From the NCBI RefSeq assembly GCF_000328565.1, contig NC_019966.1, positions 248,001 to 312,000 of the forward strand: a stretch of DNA of 64,000 bases. The letters run 5' to 3'. The notes under the pieces were generated by a model that was given only the letters and a program-made list of their open reading frames with translations, was not told the DNA's origin and did not search any database. Within the stretch, counting starts at the first letter, position 1. Every line of letters begins with the position of its first letter. The translations under genes were made by a program, and so were the position numbers. Below are positions 45,587 through 54,816 of this stretch, piece by piece. Source of the stretch: Mycobacterium sp. JS623 (GTDB lineage Bacteria; Actinomycetota; Actinomycetes; Mycobacteriales; Mycobacteriaceae).

Positions 45587-46215
45587 GTCAGGCCGGCCTC
45601 CTTGTGATAAATGGTCCGGTAGAAGAAGTTGGCCAGCGTGGTGATGCATGCAGCGTCGTCCACGGCGTCCGCGACGTCACCTGACAATTGTATGTAGCAG
45701 AACTGGTTGAGCATCGAGACCATCGCCACCGCCATTAGATGCGGGTCGTCCTCGCGGGCGCAGAAGCCGTGCCGCTGGGCCTGCTTCACCATGCGAGTGA
45801 CCAATTCGATTGGCAGCGAGCAAATATCGGCCCAGTATTCGGCGAAGTCGTCATTGATCATCGCGAGCTGCGAGACGCTGATGATCTCGGCGAGCCGATT
45901 GCGGTAGGTGTTCCAGTGCGCAGCCGCCGCCTCATACGAGCGCTCCCAGTTGGTCAGCCCGGGTTCGGCGGCCGCCCGCGACCGTTCTCTTGCCTCATCG
46001 CGGAACCGCACCGCCCACTCGCGGACCATCGCCTCCTTGGAGTCGTAATAGTTGTAGAACGACGCTGTCGACTTGCCTGCTTCGGCGGCGATGTCCGAAA
46101 TCGTCGTCGCCAGAATGCCCTTGCGCGCGATCACCGCCCGCGCCGCCGTGTCGATCGCGGCCTGTGTCTGCCTGCCACGCAGCGTCGGCAACTGTTCGCG
46201 GGGACTGACGGTCAC
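45583..46215 (-). CDS. TetR-family regulator (Rv0273c-like)
   Basis: A 210-residue regulator with HTH QAAIDTAARAVIARKGILAT followed by TISDIAAEAGKSTASFYNYY and DSKEAMVREW. It heads the minus-strand run hydrolase-hydroxyacid dehydrogenase and is divergent from a VOC-family gene. A perfect 8-6-8 palindrome lies 25 bp upstream of its GTG, so it very likely represses itself and the divergent gene. The C-terminal ligand domain is rich in aromatic residues (QLAMINDDFAEYWADICSLP). Confidence 0.9.
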   Translation of the reverse strand: MTVSPREQLPTLRGRQTQAAIDTAARAVIARKGILATTISDIAAEAGKSTASFYNYYDSKEAMVREWAVRFRDEARERSRAAAEPGLTNWERSYEAAAAHWNTYRNRLAEIISVSQLAMINDDFAEYWADICSLPIELVTRMVKQAQRHGFCAREDDPHLMAVAMVSMLNQFCYIQLSGDVADAVDDAACITTLANFFYRTIYHKEAGLT

Positions 46216-46240
46216 GGGGCTCCTCGGCCGTTGATCGAAA

Positions 46241-46262
46241 CTGAATCTGATGTTAGATTCAG
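46241..46262. promoter_or_regulatory. perfect 8-6-8 palindrome, TetR operator
   Basis: CTGAATCT-GATGTT-AGATTCAG is a perfect inverted repeat between the divergent TetR (start 46215) and VOC (start 46292) genes. Its position over both promoters makes it the best candidate operator in the window for the adjacent TetR protein. Confidence 0.8.
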
Positions 46263-46291
46263 ATTTCGAGCTTGGCTAGAGGAGCAGCGAC

Positions 46292-46873
46292 GTGATCAAG
46301 CCAAACAACCCCAATTCCGAATTCGAACTCGGCGGCATCAACCACGTGGCGCTGGTCTGTTCCGATATGGAGCGAACCGTCGACTTCTACAGCAATGTCC
46401 TTGGTATGCCATTGATCAAGTCGTTGGATCTGCCCGGCGGCATGGGACAGCACTTCTTCTTCGACGCGGGCAGTGGCGACTGCGTGGCGTTCTTTTGGTT
46501 CGCCGATGCGCCGGATCGCGTCCCCGGCGTTTCGTCGCCGGAGGCGATTCCCGGGATCGGTGACATCGTCAGCGCCGTCAGCACCATGAACCATCTGGCG
46601 TTTCACGTGCCTGCGGAGAAGTTCGACGAGTACCGGCAGCGACTCAAGGACAAGGGGGTACGCGTCGGCCCCGTCCTCAACCACGACGAGAGCGAAGCGC
46701 AGGTTTCGGCGACGTTGCACCCCGGCGTATACGTACGGTCGTTCTATTTCCTTGATCCAGACGGCATCACTCTCGAGTTCGCCTGCTGGACAAAGGAGTT
46801 CACCGACAACGACACCCAGACGGCACCGAAGACCGCAGCAGACCGCCGACCTCGGGTGCCCGCAGGACGCTGA
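46292..46873 (+). CDS. VOC-family metalloenzyme, glyoxalase/dioxygenase-like (Rv0274-like)
   Basis: A 193-residue vicinal-oxygen-chelate protein. The first metal His is in GGINHVALVCSDMERTVDFY, the second in STMNHLAFHVPAEKFDEYRQ, and the Glu ligand in FLDPDGITLEFACWTKEF. The fold supports glyoxalase I, extradiol dioxygenase or isomerase activity; the substrate is unknown. GAGGAGC lies ahead of the GTG start. It is divergent from TetR and shares the 8-6-8 operator. Matches Rv0274 by order. Confidence 0.86.
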   Translation: MIKPNNPNSEFELGGINHVALVCSDMERTVDFYSNVLGMPLIKSLDLPGGMGQHFFFDAGSGDCVAFFWFADAPDRVPGVSSPEAIPGIGDIVSAVSTMNHLAFHVPAEKFDEYRQRLKDKGVRVGPVLNHDESEAQVSATLHPGVYVRSFYFLDPDGITLEFACWTKEFTDNDTQTAPKTAADRRPRVPAGR

Positions 46874-46880
46874 CCGCGCC

Positions 46881-47429
46881 ATGCCTGACGGCGGGCTGTC
46901 GGACGCTCAGATCGCCGCGATGTCGGCGCATGAACGTCGAGAGTTGATCAACCGGCTGGAACGTCCGCTCGGGGAGCTCCTGTCGGCCGCACAGCTCGCG
47001 AGGTTGCGGCGGGTGCGCCTGGTGTTGATTGTTGGCGCGATCATCGGGCTGCTGCCGTGGATCGTCTACCTCGCAATCACGCTGCCCGACAAGTACATCG
47101 CGCACAACTGGCCCACTACGTGGGTCGGCTTCGACATCCTGATCCTGATATTCATGGCGACGACGGCCGTGCTCGGTCTGCTGCGGCGACAGCTGCTCGT
47201 CCTGACTGCGTTCACGACCGGCGTCCTGTTGGTCTGTGACGCATGGTTCGACGTGATGACGGCCGCGCCCGCTGACAGATGGCTGTCGGTGTTGACCGCC
47301 GTCGCGGGGGAGCTGCCGCTGGCGGCGCTCCTGATCACGGGTGCGCTGCGTATCCTTCGGTTGACCGCTACCCGGCAGTATCTACTTGACCCTGGGATGC
47401 CGCTGTGGCGAATCCCGTTGCTGCCCTAG
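46881..47429 (+). CDS. membrane protein of unknown function
   Basis: A 182-residue protein with a soluble N-terminal ~45 residues (LSDAQIAAMSAHERRELINR LERPLG) and four hydrophobic segments, including VRLVLIVGAIIGLLPWIVYL, FDILILIFMATTAVLGLL and VLTAFTTGVLLVCDAWFDVM. It begins 7 bp after the VOC gene stop and should share its transcript. It overlaps the end of the TetR gene on the other strand by 4 bp. No family I can name. Confidence 0.75.
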   Translation: MPDGGLSDAQIAAMSAHERRELINRLERPLGELLSAAQLARLRRVRLVLIVGAIIGLLPWIVYLAITLPDKYIAHNWPTTWVGFDILILIFMATTAVLGLLRRQLLVLTAFTTGVLLVCDAWFDVMTAAPADRWLSVLTAVAGELPLAALLITGALRILRLTATRQYLLDPGMPLWRIPLLP

Positions 47430-48052
47430 CTCGTATAAAGGTCAGGCACGGCTAGGCCGTCGATCATCGCGGCCAGCTGATCGACAAGCTGATCGTTGTT
47501 CAGTGCGATCTCCCCCTCCAGCCACGCGGTGATCATCTGCGCGACGCCGCCGACCACGAAATGTGAAGCCGCCTTGATCCGCTCACTGTGCCGCGCGCCT
47601 AGGGTGCCCGCATGTTGAAAGGTCAGCAGCGCCATCAACGCGAAGGAGTCCGTGCGCTTGCGCACCACCACGGGATTGGACAGCTGCGAGCTGAACAGCA
47701 GACGCCCCACCCGCGTATCGGCCGCGATGGCCCGCACGATATTGGCCATGCCTGCGCGGCTCTGTTCGTTGAGCGGCGCCGCAGCGACAGCGGCCTGCGT
47801 CGTCGCTGCGATATCGGCGATCACCCAGTCGAACACCGCGGCCACCAGGTCGTCCTTGTCGGTGAAGCTCTCATAGAAGTAGCGCAGTGCCACCCCTGCT
47901 CGCGCGCAGATGCCACGCACGGTCAGTTCGGACAGGTCAGCGTCGGAACCGAGGATGTCCAGGCCGGCCTCCAGGAAGCGGCGGCGGCGCTCGGCAACTC
48001 GGTCAGCCGCCTCGATGCCGCGGTAGGGCCGCACTTGAGCCATCGGCTCCAT
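47426..48052 (-). CDS. TetR-family regulator (Rv0275c-like)
   Basis: About 208 residues. HTH: RRRRFLEAGLDILGSDADLS, then ELTVRGICARAGVALRYFYE and SFTDKDDLV. The C-terminal domain contains FVVGGVAQMITAWLEGEIAL. Starts at 48052 or 48043 are both possible. It is divergent from the DUF2236 gene and a weak dyad lies between them. Position matches Rv0275c, whose divergent neighbour Rv0276 is the same protein type as here, so it probably regulates that gene. Confidence 0.87.
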   Translation of the reverse strand: MEPMAQVRPYRGIEAADRVAERRRRFLEAGLDILGSDADLSELTVRGICARAGVALRYFYESFTDKDDLVAAVFDWVIADIAATTQAAVAAAPLNEQSRAGMANIVRAIAADTRVGRLLFSSQLSNPVVVRKRTDSFALMALLTFQHAGTLGARHSERIKAASHFVVGGVAQMITAWLEGEIALNNDQLVDQLAAMIDGLAVPDLYTS

Positions 48053-48091
48053 CTTGACACCGGCGTCGCCGCGGAGGCAATATATCTGGAA

Positions 48092-48111
48092 ACAAAGGTT
48101 CTCACATTTGT
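48092..48111. promoter_or_regulatory. ACAAA-N10-TTTGT dyad between TetR and DUF2236 genes
   Basis: A 5-10-5 inverted repeat lies in the 73-bp divergent intergenic region of the TetR (start 48052) and DUF2236 (start 48126) genes. The position is right for an operator, but the arms are short, so chance is possible. Confidence 0.4.
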
Positions 48112-48125
48112 CGTTAGGTGGATCA

Positions 48126-49004
48126 ATGACGATCAATGAGCGGACTGTCGGCGAAGTCGCTGCGCTCCCGACGACGACGCGTTCGCGTGGGGCCACTCTC
48201 GAAGACGGCCTGATGGGAGTCGCATTGCTGGCCGGCCCGGCCAACGTGATCATGCAGCTGGCGCTGCCTGGCGTCGGCTACGGCGTGATGGAAAGCCGGG
48301 TGGAAAGCGGCCGCGTCGATCGGCACCCGATCAAGCGCGCGCGCACCACATTCACGTATCTAGCGGTTGCGCTCAACGGCTCGCCGGAGCAGAAGGCGGC
48401 GTTCCGCCGCGCAGTGAATCGTGCTCACGCGCAGGTCTATTCGACCGATGAGAGCCCGGTCAAGTACCACGCGTTCGACAAGCAGCTGCAACTCTGGGTT
48501 GGAGCCTGCCTGTACAAGGGGGCGGTTGACGTGTACCGCCTGTTCATCGGCGAGATGAATGAGGAGACCGCCGAGCGGCATTATCGCGAGGGGTTGCCGC
48601 TCGGTACCACGCTGCAGGTACCCGAGGACATGTGGCCCAAGGATCGCGCCGCATTCGACAGGTATTGGCAGGAATCGCTGAAGAAGGTGCACATCGACGA
48701 TGCGGTGCGTGAATACCTCTGGCCGATTGCTGCAGGACGGATACGTGGCGTCAGGCTGCCAGGTCGGGTCCAGCGCTCGCTTGACAATTTCGGCCTGCTG
48801 ATGACGGCCGGCTTTCTGCCGCAACAGTTCCGGGACGAGATGAAGCTGGAGTGGAACGCTGCCAAGCAGCGCCGCTTCGACCGCATCATCGGCGTGCTGC
48901 GCTTCGTCAACCATCTGATGCCGCGCTTCATCCGACAATTCCCGTTCAACGTGCTGTTGAAGGACCTCGACTGGCGGATCCGAACCGGACGTCCGCTCGT
49001 CTAA
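48126..49004 (+). CDS. DUF2236/MpaB-family oxygenase-like protein (Rv0276-like)
   Basis: A 292-residue protein of the oxygenase-MpaB/DUF2236 family. Typical landmarks: GVALLAGPANVIMQLALPGV, then VDRHPIKRARTTFTYLAVAL, the histidine-bearing NRAHAQVYSTDESPVKYHAF and LQLWVGACLYKGAVDVYRLF, and WPKDRAAFDRYWQESLKKVH. Fungal MpaB is an ER-bound oxygenase cleaving a polyprenyl chain, and the latex-clearing protein Lcp uses a related haem fold. The bacterial role is not established. It overlaps the end of the cyclase gene by 4 bp. Confidence 0.84.
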   Translation: MTINERTVGEVAALPTTTRSRGATLEDGLMGVALLAGPANVIMQLALPGVGYGVMESRVESGRVDRHPIKRARTTFTYLAVALNGSPEQKAAFRRAVNRAHAQVYSTDESPVKYHAFDKQLQLWVGACLYKGAVDVYRLFIGEMNEETAERHYREGLPLGTTLQVPEDMWPKDRAAFDRYWQESLKKVHIDDAVREYLWPIAAGRIRGVRLPGRVQRSLDNFGLLMTAGFLPQQFRDEMKLEWNAAKQRRFDRIIGVLRFVNHLMPRFIRQFPFNVLLKDLDWRIRTGRPLV

Positions 49005-50338
49005 CGGGCGCTGACGCGATAAACTTCGATTTCATCAGGCAAGCCCTTGAGTCGTTGTGCGCCAAGGCTTTCAAAGCTCAGACCGGATCCTGCTGAGAGG
49101 TCGCGCACCGTGCGACTTGCAAGTATGTCGCCAGCGCCCGCCAATGCACCGATCCGGGCACCGATGTGCACCGCTAATCCGCTCCACTCAGTGCCGCGCC
49201 GCTCGCACTCGCCGGTATGGATGCCGGCACGTATCGGCATGCCTCTTGTCGCGAGGGCGGGCACCACGTCGAGCGCCCAGCGGGCAGCCTTCGTGGGCGC
49301 TTCGAACAACGCGAAGATGCCGTCACCGGTATGGTTGGCTCGCTCACCGTCGTGACGCGAAAGCGCAAGGGCGACAAGCTCGTCATGGGTGTCCAACAGG
49401 TGGCGCCAGTGTGCGTCACCATGTGCGGTGAGCCGCTCGGTCGACCTGACGATGTCGGTGAAGACGACGGTTTTGAGCACCCGCTCCGCCGCAGCCGTCG
49501 GCTGTTCCTCCCCGATGAACTCCAGCATCTGCTCACCGAGTTCCTCGATCACATCGAATCCGTTGTGCGAGCCTTCCGGCAGCGCGTGAAAGGATGCGTT
49601 CGGGATGGCCGCAGCCAACGCGGCAACCGCCTCGATTGGCACGAAACCGTCGCCTGGGCGTCCCATCACCAACGTGGGAGCGCGGACACTGGCCAAGACT
49701 CCGCGAACATCGATGTCCATGAACGCCCGCCATCGAAGTTTCGCCATCATCGGACTCGCGATGGTGCGTTGATATCTGCCGAACATCTCCCGCACTCCCG
49801 GCGTCGCGGCGGCAGATCCGTAAAACACGTCTGCCAGCGCGCCTTCGCCCCAGGCTCGGTCGATCTCGTCGAGATGTGAGTCCACCTCAGTCGGGGTGAA
49901 ACCCCAGGGAAAACTCGGAAGGTCCTGCGAGAACCGCGCCGCGGTCCCATACAGCCCCAGGGACAACACCCTGTCTGGATACATCGCGGCGAACAAGATG
50001 GCGATCGATCCCCCTTCGCTGGAACCGACCAGGTGAAAGCGCTCGATGCCAACTGCGTCGACGACTGCGCGAAGATCGGCGACGCGCTCGTCGAAAGACA
50101 GATGATGGCTGGCCGGATCAGATAGGCCCGTGCCGCGTCGATCCCACATGACGAACCGCACTCGCTGTGAGACGCGATCGATCAGAGGCTTGTAAGGGCT
50201 ACCGGTCTCGTCGACTGTGTCGACGTTGCTGACTACCCAACCGGGGGCGTAGACCATCGTCGGACCGGAGTCTCCGAAGACGCGATATGCCAGTCGCACG
50301 TCGCCGTTGCGTGCGTAGTGCACCCGCCCGCCGTTCAC
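49001..50338 (-). CDS. alpha/beta-hydrolase/class III adenylate cyclase fusion (LipJ/Rv1900c-like)
   Basis: About 445 residues from GTG 50338. The N-terminal ~270 residues are an alpha/beta-hydrolase (RFVMWDRRGTGLSDPASHHL, nucleophile Ser in FHLVGSSEGGSIAIL). The C-terminal cyclase has metal-binding Asp295 (VVFTDIVRSTERL) and Asp339 (HTGDGIFALFE). The purine-specifying Lys is replaced by Asn335 and the transition-state Asn by His391 (AVHIGARIGALAG), the same substitutions I recall for M. tuberculosis Rv1900c. It would make cAMP, perhaps gated by a small ligand of the hydrolase-like domain. The exact start is uncertain; GTG 50323 is also open. Confidence 0.87.
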   Translation of the reverse strand: MNGGRVHYARNGDVRLAYRVFGDSGPTMVYAPGWVVSNVDTVDETGSPYKPLIDRVSQRVRFVMWDRRGTGLSDPASHHLSFDERVADLRAVVDAVGIERFHLVGSSEGGSIAILFAAMYPDRVLSLGLYGTAARFSQDLPSFPWGFTPTEVDSHLDEIDRAWGEGALADVFYGSAAATPGVREMFGRYQRTIASPMMAKLRWRAFMDIDVRGVLASVRAPTLVMGRPGDGFVPIEAVAALAAAIPNASFHALPEGSHNGFDVIEELGEQMLEFIGEEQPTAAAERVLKTVVFTDIVRSTERLTAHGDAHWRHLLDTHDELVALALSRHDGERANHTGDGIFALFEAPTKAARWALDVVPALATRGMPIRAGIHTGECERRGTEWSGLAVHIGARIGALAGAGDILASRTVRDLSAGSGLSFESLGAQRLKGLPDEIEVYRVSAR

Positions 50339-50451
50339 GTCAATATGGTGACAGTTCGCAGACGGCGGCACAGCCAGTTTGCTTGCCACCGAATGAACAC
50401 ACGTCCCAATGCAAGCAGCGACACCTTTGCCCCGGGTAGTTCCGCGCGGGT

Positions 50452-50922
50452 GTGACTGCGCAGTTCCGCGATACTGTCGCGCGGCGTCCACACCGTAGGC
50501 CCGCTGTGTTCCCATTTGCCGCCCAACTGGATCGCAAGGGCGCGGTCGATCCGTATGCCGAGGTGTTCTGCCGGGCACTCGGCCGTGAGTGGGCAAGTCC
50601 CCTCGACCGACGTGGAAGAGATTGGTTGTTCGGTGCCTGCACCGCATTCGTCACTTGGGCGCTCTACTTCGCGGTCGCACCGATCACGGTGGGCCGCACG
50701 CGGTCGATCATCGAAATGTGGACGGGCGCAACGATTATCAACGGACTGACGGGACGGCTACTGGCAGTCCTGATGCTTCGGGGGCGGACGCCACCTGACG
50801 CACTTCTCGGCACTTGGCTTGCGTTTCGCCAGGCCGCCCGGGGTCGCGCTGGAGCCGCTGTCGGTCGAACGGCTCATTCGAACATGAAGCCGCGCATGAA
50901 GCGGGTCATGCGGCGCAGGTAA
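50452..50922 (+). CDS. hypothetical protein with one or two membrane helices
   Basis: A 156-codon frame starting with GTG. The middle (RDWLFGACTAFVTWALYFAV then WTGATIINGLTGRLLAVLML) is convincingly hydrophobic, but both ends are Arg-rich and resemble GC-frame shadow. Its last 49 bp run antisense into the alpha/beta-hydrolase gene. It is the only candidate in the 535-bp gap between two minus-strand genes; there is no clear ribosome-binding site. It may be a decayed membrane protein. Confidence 0.35.
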   Translation: MTAQFRDTVARRPHRRPAVFPFAAQLDRKGAVDPYAEVFCRALGREWASPLDRRGRDWLFGACTAFVTWALYFAVAPITVGRTRSIIEMWTGATIINGLTGRLLAVLMLRGRTPPDALLGTWLAFRQAARGRAGAAVGRTAHSNMKPRMKRVMRRR

Positions 50923-52082
50923 TCCGGCTGACTCACGTGCAGAATGTGGTTGCCAGGGAACCAGTGAAACGCGCAACGGTCCCAGTGCTCCCACAGCATC
51001 TCGGCCTGCTCCGGTGGCGCCAGCCGATCGCCGAGCCCAGTGATGATCAGCCGACGATCTTTAGGCACCAGTGGTGGATAGTTAAGTGGTGACGGGTATT
51101 TCGTCGCTTCGTGCACCAGTTGGTCATCGGTGCCTGCGATGAGATCGCGCAACCGCACCACATAATTGGCGGGAAACCACTCGTCCACAGTCCTGTCCGG
51201 GGTCACAACGGGAACATTGGGAACCACGGCCTGAATGCGGTCGTCGACGCACGCGATCAACGCCGAGGTGTATCCGCCCAACGACATCCCGGTCAACGCG
51301 ACCCGATCAACACCGGTGAACTCGAGATAGTCGATCAGTGACCGGAAGTCGTGCACAGCCTGGGCCATTGCCTCCGCGAAACCCGCGAAGCCGTGTGCGA
51401 AGTAGCCGTATCCACTGAACGGCGAGCCCTTTTCGGCGCGTGCTCCGTGGAACGGCAATGTATACAACAGCACGTCGTAGCCGGACCGGTAGAACCACGG
51501 CAGCGAGAAGAACAGACCGTTGAACAAGTACGGCGAGCCCATGAACCCGTGAATCACGCACAATGTGGGGTGCGGCCCGTCGTCGTGGACCCAGTGTTGT
51601 GCGCGCACCACGTTATTGCGGAGATAGCCGCGGCATTGTTCGCGCAGCGCCGGGTTGACGGCCTCGAAGCTGCTGTCGAATCGGATGTTGTTGACTCGGC
51701 CCTTGGCCATCCACTCGGCGATGGGATTGGCTGGGCGCGATGAGATCCGCGGTTCTTGCGTGGGCTTCGGAAACGACAGTTCCGGATCCCTGGCGCTGGC
51801 GAGCTCGGCGTAGAACCGCAGGTGGTCGAGCTCGGCGCGCGTCTCGGACCGGCGCAGCGCGGTGGTGAGCATCGTCGGCACCATGGTGGCACCCAGCAGC
51901 GATGCGATCGCGGTGCGCAACGCGACGTCGGCAACGGCCGACGAGTCGACGATCAGCCGTTGCCGCAGCGTGAGGTCGATGCGGCGGGGCAGCCCGCCGA
52001 CGGTGGCGTCGGCGCCAGGAACGTCGGGGACTGGAATCGGGGGATCGACGGGAGCGGCGTCGGAGTCCCGCGTACTGGACAC
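50874..52082 (-). CDS. alpha/beta-hydrolase of unknown substrate
   Basis: A 402-residue protein. The hydrolase core begins after ~150 residues with PHPTLCVIHGFMGSPYLFNG (oxyanion HGF), has the nucleophile elbow VALTGMSLGGYTSALIACVD, an acid in LIITGLGDRLAPPEQAEML and the His in HWFPGNHILHVSQPDYLRRM. The N-terminal extension (LTLRQRLIVDSSAVADVALR) is of unknown role. No signal peptide. The size and place just before tam suggest correspondence to Rv0293c, but I am not certain of that. It is followed 16 bp later by the GT39 gene's C-terminus on the same strand, the GT gene being upstream. Confidence 0.83.
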   Translation of the reverse strand: MSSTRDSDAAPVDPPIPVPDVPGADATVGGLPRRIDLTLRQRLIVDSSAVADVALRTAIASLLGATMVPTMLTTALRRSETRAELDHLRFYAELASARDPELSFPKPTQEPRISSRPANPIAEWMAKGRVNNIRFDSSFEAVNPALREQCRGYLRNNVVRAQHWVHDDGPHPTLCVIHGFMGSPYLFNGLFFSLPWFYRSGYDVLLYTLPFHGARAEKGSPFSGYGYFAHGFAGFAEAMAQAVHDFRSLIDYLEFTGVDRVALTGMSLGGYTSALIACVDDRIQAVVPNVPVVTPDRTVDEWFPANYVVRLRDLIAGTDDQLVHEATKYPSPLNYPPLVPKDRRLIITGLGDRLAPPEQAEMLWEHWDRCAFHWFPGNHILHVSQPDYLRRMTRFMRGFMFE

Positions 52083-52098
52083 CTCCGCATGGTAGCGC

Positions 52099-53964
52099 TC
52101 AGTTCAACCGGTAGACCGTTGATCCGCCGATGAATGTGCCGGGATAGTGCGCCGCTACCCAATCCGAAATCTCGCGGGTATGCGACACGGTGTGCTGCGT
52201 GCTGCGGATGACCTCACCGTGGGCGCCTGGTGAATTCGGCCCGCGGCCGGCCTCGACGTAGTACGAGATCTTGCCCGCGTGGACGTCGTCGATGAACTGT
52301 TGAACCGTCGGTACCGGGTCGCCGCTCCAGCCTCCGACGGCCATCACCGATGTGCCAGAGGCGATTTCGAGAGCGGCCGCCGACTGCGAACCGTTCGTTG
52401 CGGCCGACCATTGCGTGTGCGTCGATGCCAGCATGGCTGCGAGTTGAGCATTGGTGGCCTCGTCGTTGATCCAGGAGCCTGATACCTGAGACGTCCTGGC
52501 CGCTGTGGGCATCGTTCCATGATGCGGGGTGGCGGCCGTCGCGATGGAAAACGCGACGGTCCCTGTCAGACCGGCCGCACACCCGGCCACCAACGCGAGA
52601 ACTGGTGGACGCGGCAACAGTACACCAACTGCGCTCACCACGGCGACGGCAACGATCAGCAACGGTAGCCATCCTGGGCCAAAGGCGTTGCGGTGCAGTA
52701 AGAATGCGGAGGGCGCCGCGGAGAGCACGATCAGTGCGGCCAGTGCGCATCGGCCGTCCCTCAGTAGTCTTCGCTGCCACGCCCACACCGCGCCCATGCT
52801 CACCAGTGCGGCAACCGCGGGCGCCAGCGCGACCGTGTAGTACGGATGGATCATTCCGCCCATGAAGCTGAACACCACGCCGGTGACCAACAACCAGCCG
52901 CCCCACGTCAGCAACGCACACAACTCGCCACGGCTCAACGCCCGCCGCGCCGCTAGATACGTGCCAAGTGCGACGACGAACAACGCCGTCGCGAACAGCC
53001 ATGAGATCTCGTTGGCCATCTCGCCCGTGAACAGCCGGTGCGCTCCGGTATGCCCGCCGAGCATCGGCACGCTCGAACTGCCCCAGTCGCCGAGCGGCTT
53101 TCCCTCTGGGTGGTGGCCGAGCAGGCGATTGATCCCGTTGTAGCCCAACGCCAGATCGAGCACCGTGTTGTCCGTCGAACCGCCGATGTATGGCCGCGCG
53201 CTCGCCGGGGTCAGCTGCACGGCCAGCACCCACCAGCCGGCCGCAACGATCAACGCCACCGCCGCCCCGAGGAGATGAAGCGCGCGCTTGCCCCAAGTCG
53301 TAGGCGCCACAAGCAGATACGCGACACCGAAGCCGGGCAGCACGAGGAACCCCTGCAGCATCTTCGTCAGAAATGCGATACCCATGACGGCGCCGACGAG
53401 CGTCAGCCAGCGCCACGACGCGGTCAACGTCGCACGCGTCAGGCAGTATGCGGCGACGGTCAACAGCAGCACCAGCAGCGCGTCGGGGTTGTTGAACCGG
53501 AACATCAACGCGGCGGCGGGCGTCGCCGCTAGCGTCGCGCCGGCAAGCAATCCCGCGGCCGCCCCCTGGTTGGGGTCGGGAAACGCGCGTCGCACTGCGG
53601 AATACAGCACGGCGACGGCCGCCACGCCCATCAACGCCTGCGGCGCCATGACCGACCAGCTGTGCATCCCGAACAGCCGCACCGAAAGGCCACTGACCCA
53701 CAGCGAGGCGGGCGGCTTGTCAACCGTGATGAAGTTCTGCGGGTCAACGGAGCCGAAGAACCACGCCGACCAACTCTGCGAACCAGCCTGCGAGGCTGCG
53801 GCATAGAAGGTGTTGCCGTAGCCGCTGGCCGAAAGGCGCCACAGATACAGCACGGCCGTCGCGCCCAGCAGCGCGACCAGCGCCCACCGCGACTTGCTGG
53901 GCCTGCGCACTGGCACGACGGTCTCCGTGGAGACCGGTTGGTCGACAAGGGCAGTCACACGCAT
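52099..53964 (-). CDS. GT39/ArnT-like membrane glycosyltransferase
   Basis: About 621 residues with roughly 12 membrane helices and a C-terminal extracytoplasmic domain. The first loop has the Asp motif and surroundings typical of ArnT/PMT-like GT-C enzymes: [20 protein letters not shown], then [20 protein letters not shown]. Later [20 protein letters not shown] and [20 protein letters not shown] belong to the conserved C-terminal domain of this actinobacterial group. They move a sugar from a polyprenyl-phosphate donor to an unknown acceptor outside the membrane. The gene sits between the hydrolase and tam, where it looks inserted. Confidence 0.85.
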   Translation of the reverse strand: MRVTALVDQPVSTETVVPVRRPSKSRWALVALLGATAVLYLWRLSASGYGNTFYAAASQAGSQSWSAWFFGSVDPQNFITVDKPPASLWVSGLSVRLFGMHSWSVMAPQALMGVAAVAVLYSAVRRAFPDPNQGAAAGLLAGATLAATPAAALMFRFNNPDALLVLLLTVAAYCLTRATLTASWRWLTLVGAVMGIAFLTKMLQGFLVLPGFGVAYLLVAPTTWGKRALHLLGAAVALIVAAGWWVLAVQLTPASARPYIGGSTDNTVLDLALGYNGINRLLGHHPEGKPLGDWGSSSVPMLGGHTGAHRLFTGEMANEISWLFATALFVVALGTYLAARRALSRGELCALLTWGGWLLVTGVVFSFMGGMIHPYYTVALAPAVAALVSMGAVWAWQRRLLRDGRCALAALIVLSAAPSAFLLHRNAFGPGWLPLLIVAVAVVSAVGVLLPRPPVLALVAGCAAGLTGTVAFSIATAATPHHGTMPTAARTSQVSGSWINDEATNAQLAAMLASTHTQWSAATNGSQSAAALEIASGTSVMAVGGWSGDPVPTVQQFIDDVHAGKISYYVEAGRGPNSPGAHGEVIRSTQHTVSHTREISDWVAAHYPGTFIGGSTVYRLN

Positions 53965-54045
53965 ACGGTGCCGGTAATTACCAGCCGCACTCCTGTGGCA
54001 CGGCTGCCAACCGGCTGTGAGTTGAGTGGATGCCACACTGGCCGC

Positions 54046-54816
54046 ATGTGGAATCCCGACGTCTACCTGACATTCGCCGACCATCGCGGCCGCCCGTTCT
54101 TCGACCTGCTCTCGCGGGTCAACGCTCAGGCTCCCAGGCGGGTAGTCGATCTCGGCTGCGGGCCCGGCAATCTGACCGCGACGCTGGCGCAGCGGTGGCC
54201 GGACGCCGTCGTTGAGGCGTGGGACAGCTCGCAGGAGATGGTCAAGGCGGCACGCGAGCGCGGCGTCGACGCTCACGTCGGCGACGTACGGGAGTGGACA
54301 CCGCGGCCGGACACCGATGTGGTGGTGAGCAACGCCACCCTGCACTGGGTGCCGGAACACGCTGAGTTGCTGGTTCGGTGGGCCGGTGAACTCGCGGCCG
54401 GCTCGTGGATCGCCATGCAGGTGCCCGGCAACTTCGATGCGCTGTCGCATGCGGCCGTGCGTGAGCTCGCACGTCGTGATCAGTGGGCAGAAGCGTTGCG
54501 GGACTTCCCGTTTCGGGAGGGCCAGGTAGACGACCCGTCGGGATATGCCGGGCTGCTCAGTGACGCGGGTTGTGCCGTCGATGCATGGGAGACCACCTAC
54601 ATCCACGAACTCAGCGGTGAGAATCCGGTGCTGGAGTGGATCACCGGCACCGCGCTCACCCCAGTGAAGAGCCGGCTCAACGACGAAGAGTGGCAGGAGT
54701 TCCAGCAGGAGTTGATTCCGATGCTCGACGCGGCCTACCCGGCACGGGCCGATGGCAAGACGTTCTTCCCATTCCGTCGGATCTTCGTGGTGGCACAGGT
54801 TGGGTCAGGTGGGTAA
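54046..54816 (+). CDS. tam: trans-aconitate 2-methyltransferase
   Basis: A 256-residue SAM methyltransferase. The N-terminus [20 protein letters not shown] and motif I at residues 33-41 ([16 protein letters not shown]) are those of Tam, followed by [16 protein letters not shown] and [11 protein letters not shown] at the end. Tam methylates trans-aconitate, a harmful isomer of the TCA intermediate. Matches Rv0294 by sequence type and place. It converges on stf0, with the two reading frames overlapping by 12 bp at their stops. Confidence 0.92.
   Translation: MWNPDVYLTFADHRGRPFFDLLSRVNAQAPRRVVDLGCGPGNLTATLAQRWPDAVVEAWDSSQEMVKAARERGVDAHVGDVREWTPRPDTDVVVSNATLHWVPEHAELLVRWAGELAAGSWIAMQVPGNFDALSHAAVRELARRDQWAEALRDFPFREGQVDDPSGYAGLLSDAGCAVDAWETTYIHELSGENPVLEWITGTALTPVKSRLNDEEWQEFQQELIPMLDAAYPARADGKTFFPFRRIFVVAQVGSGG

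Noticed and set aside
53965..54606. Extension of the GT39 frame upstream of 53964
   Set aside because: It is antisense to tam and has no membrane segments or known motif; the protein starting at 53964 has the expected N-terminal helix.
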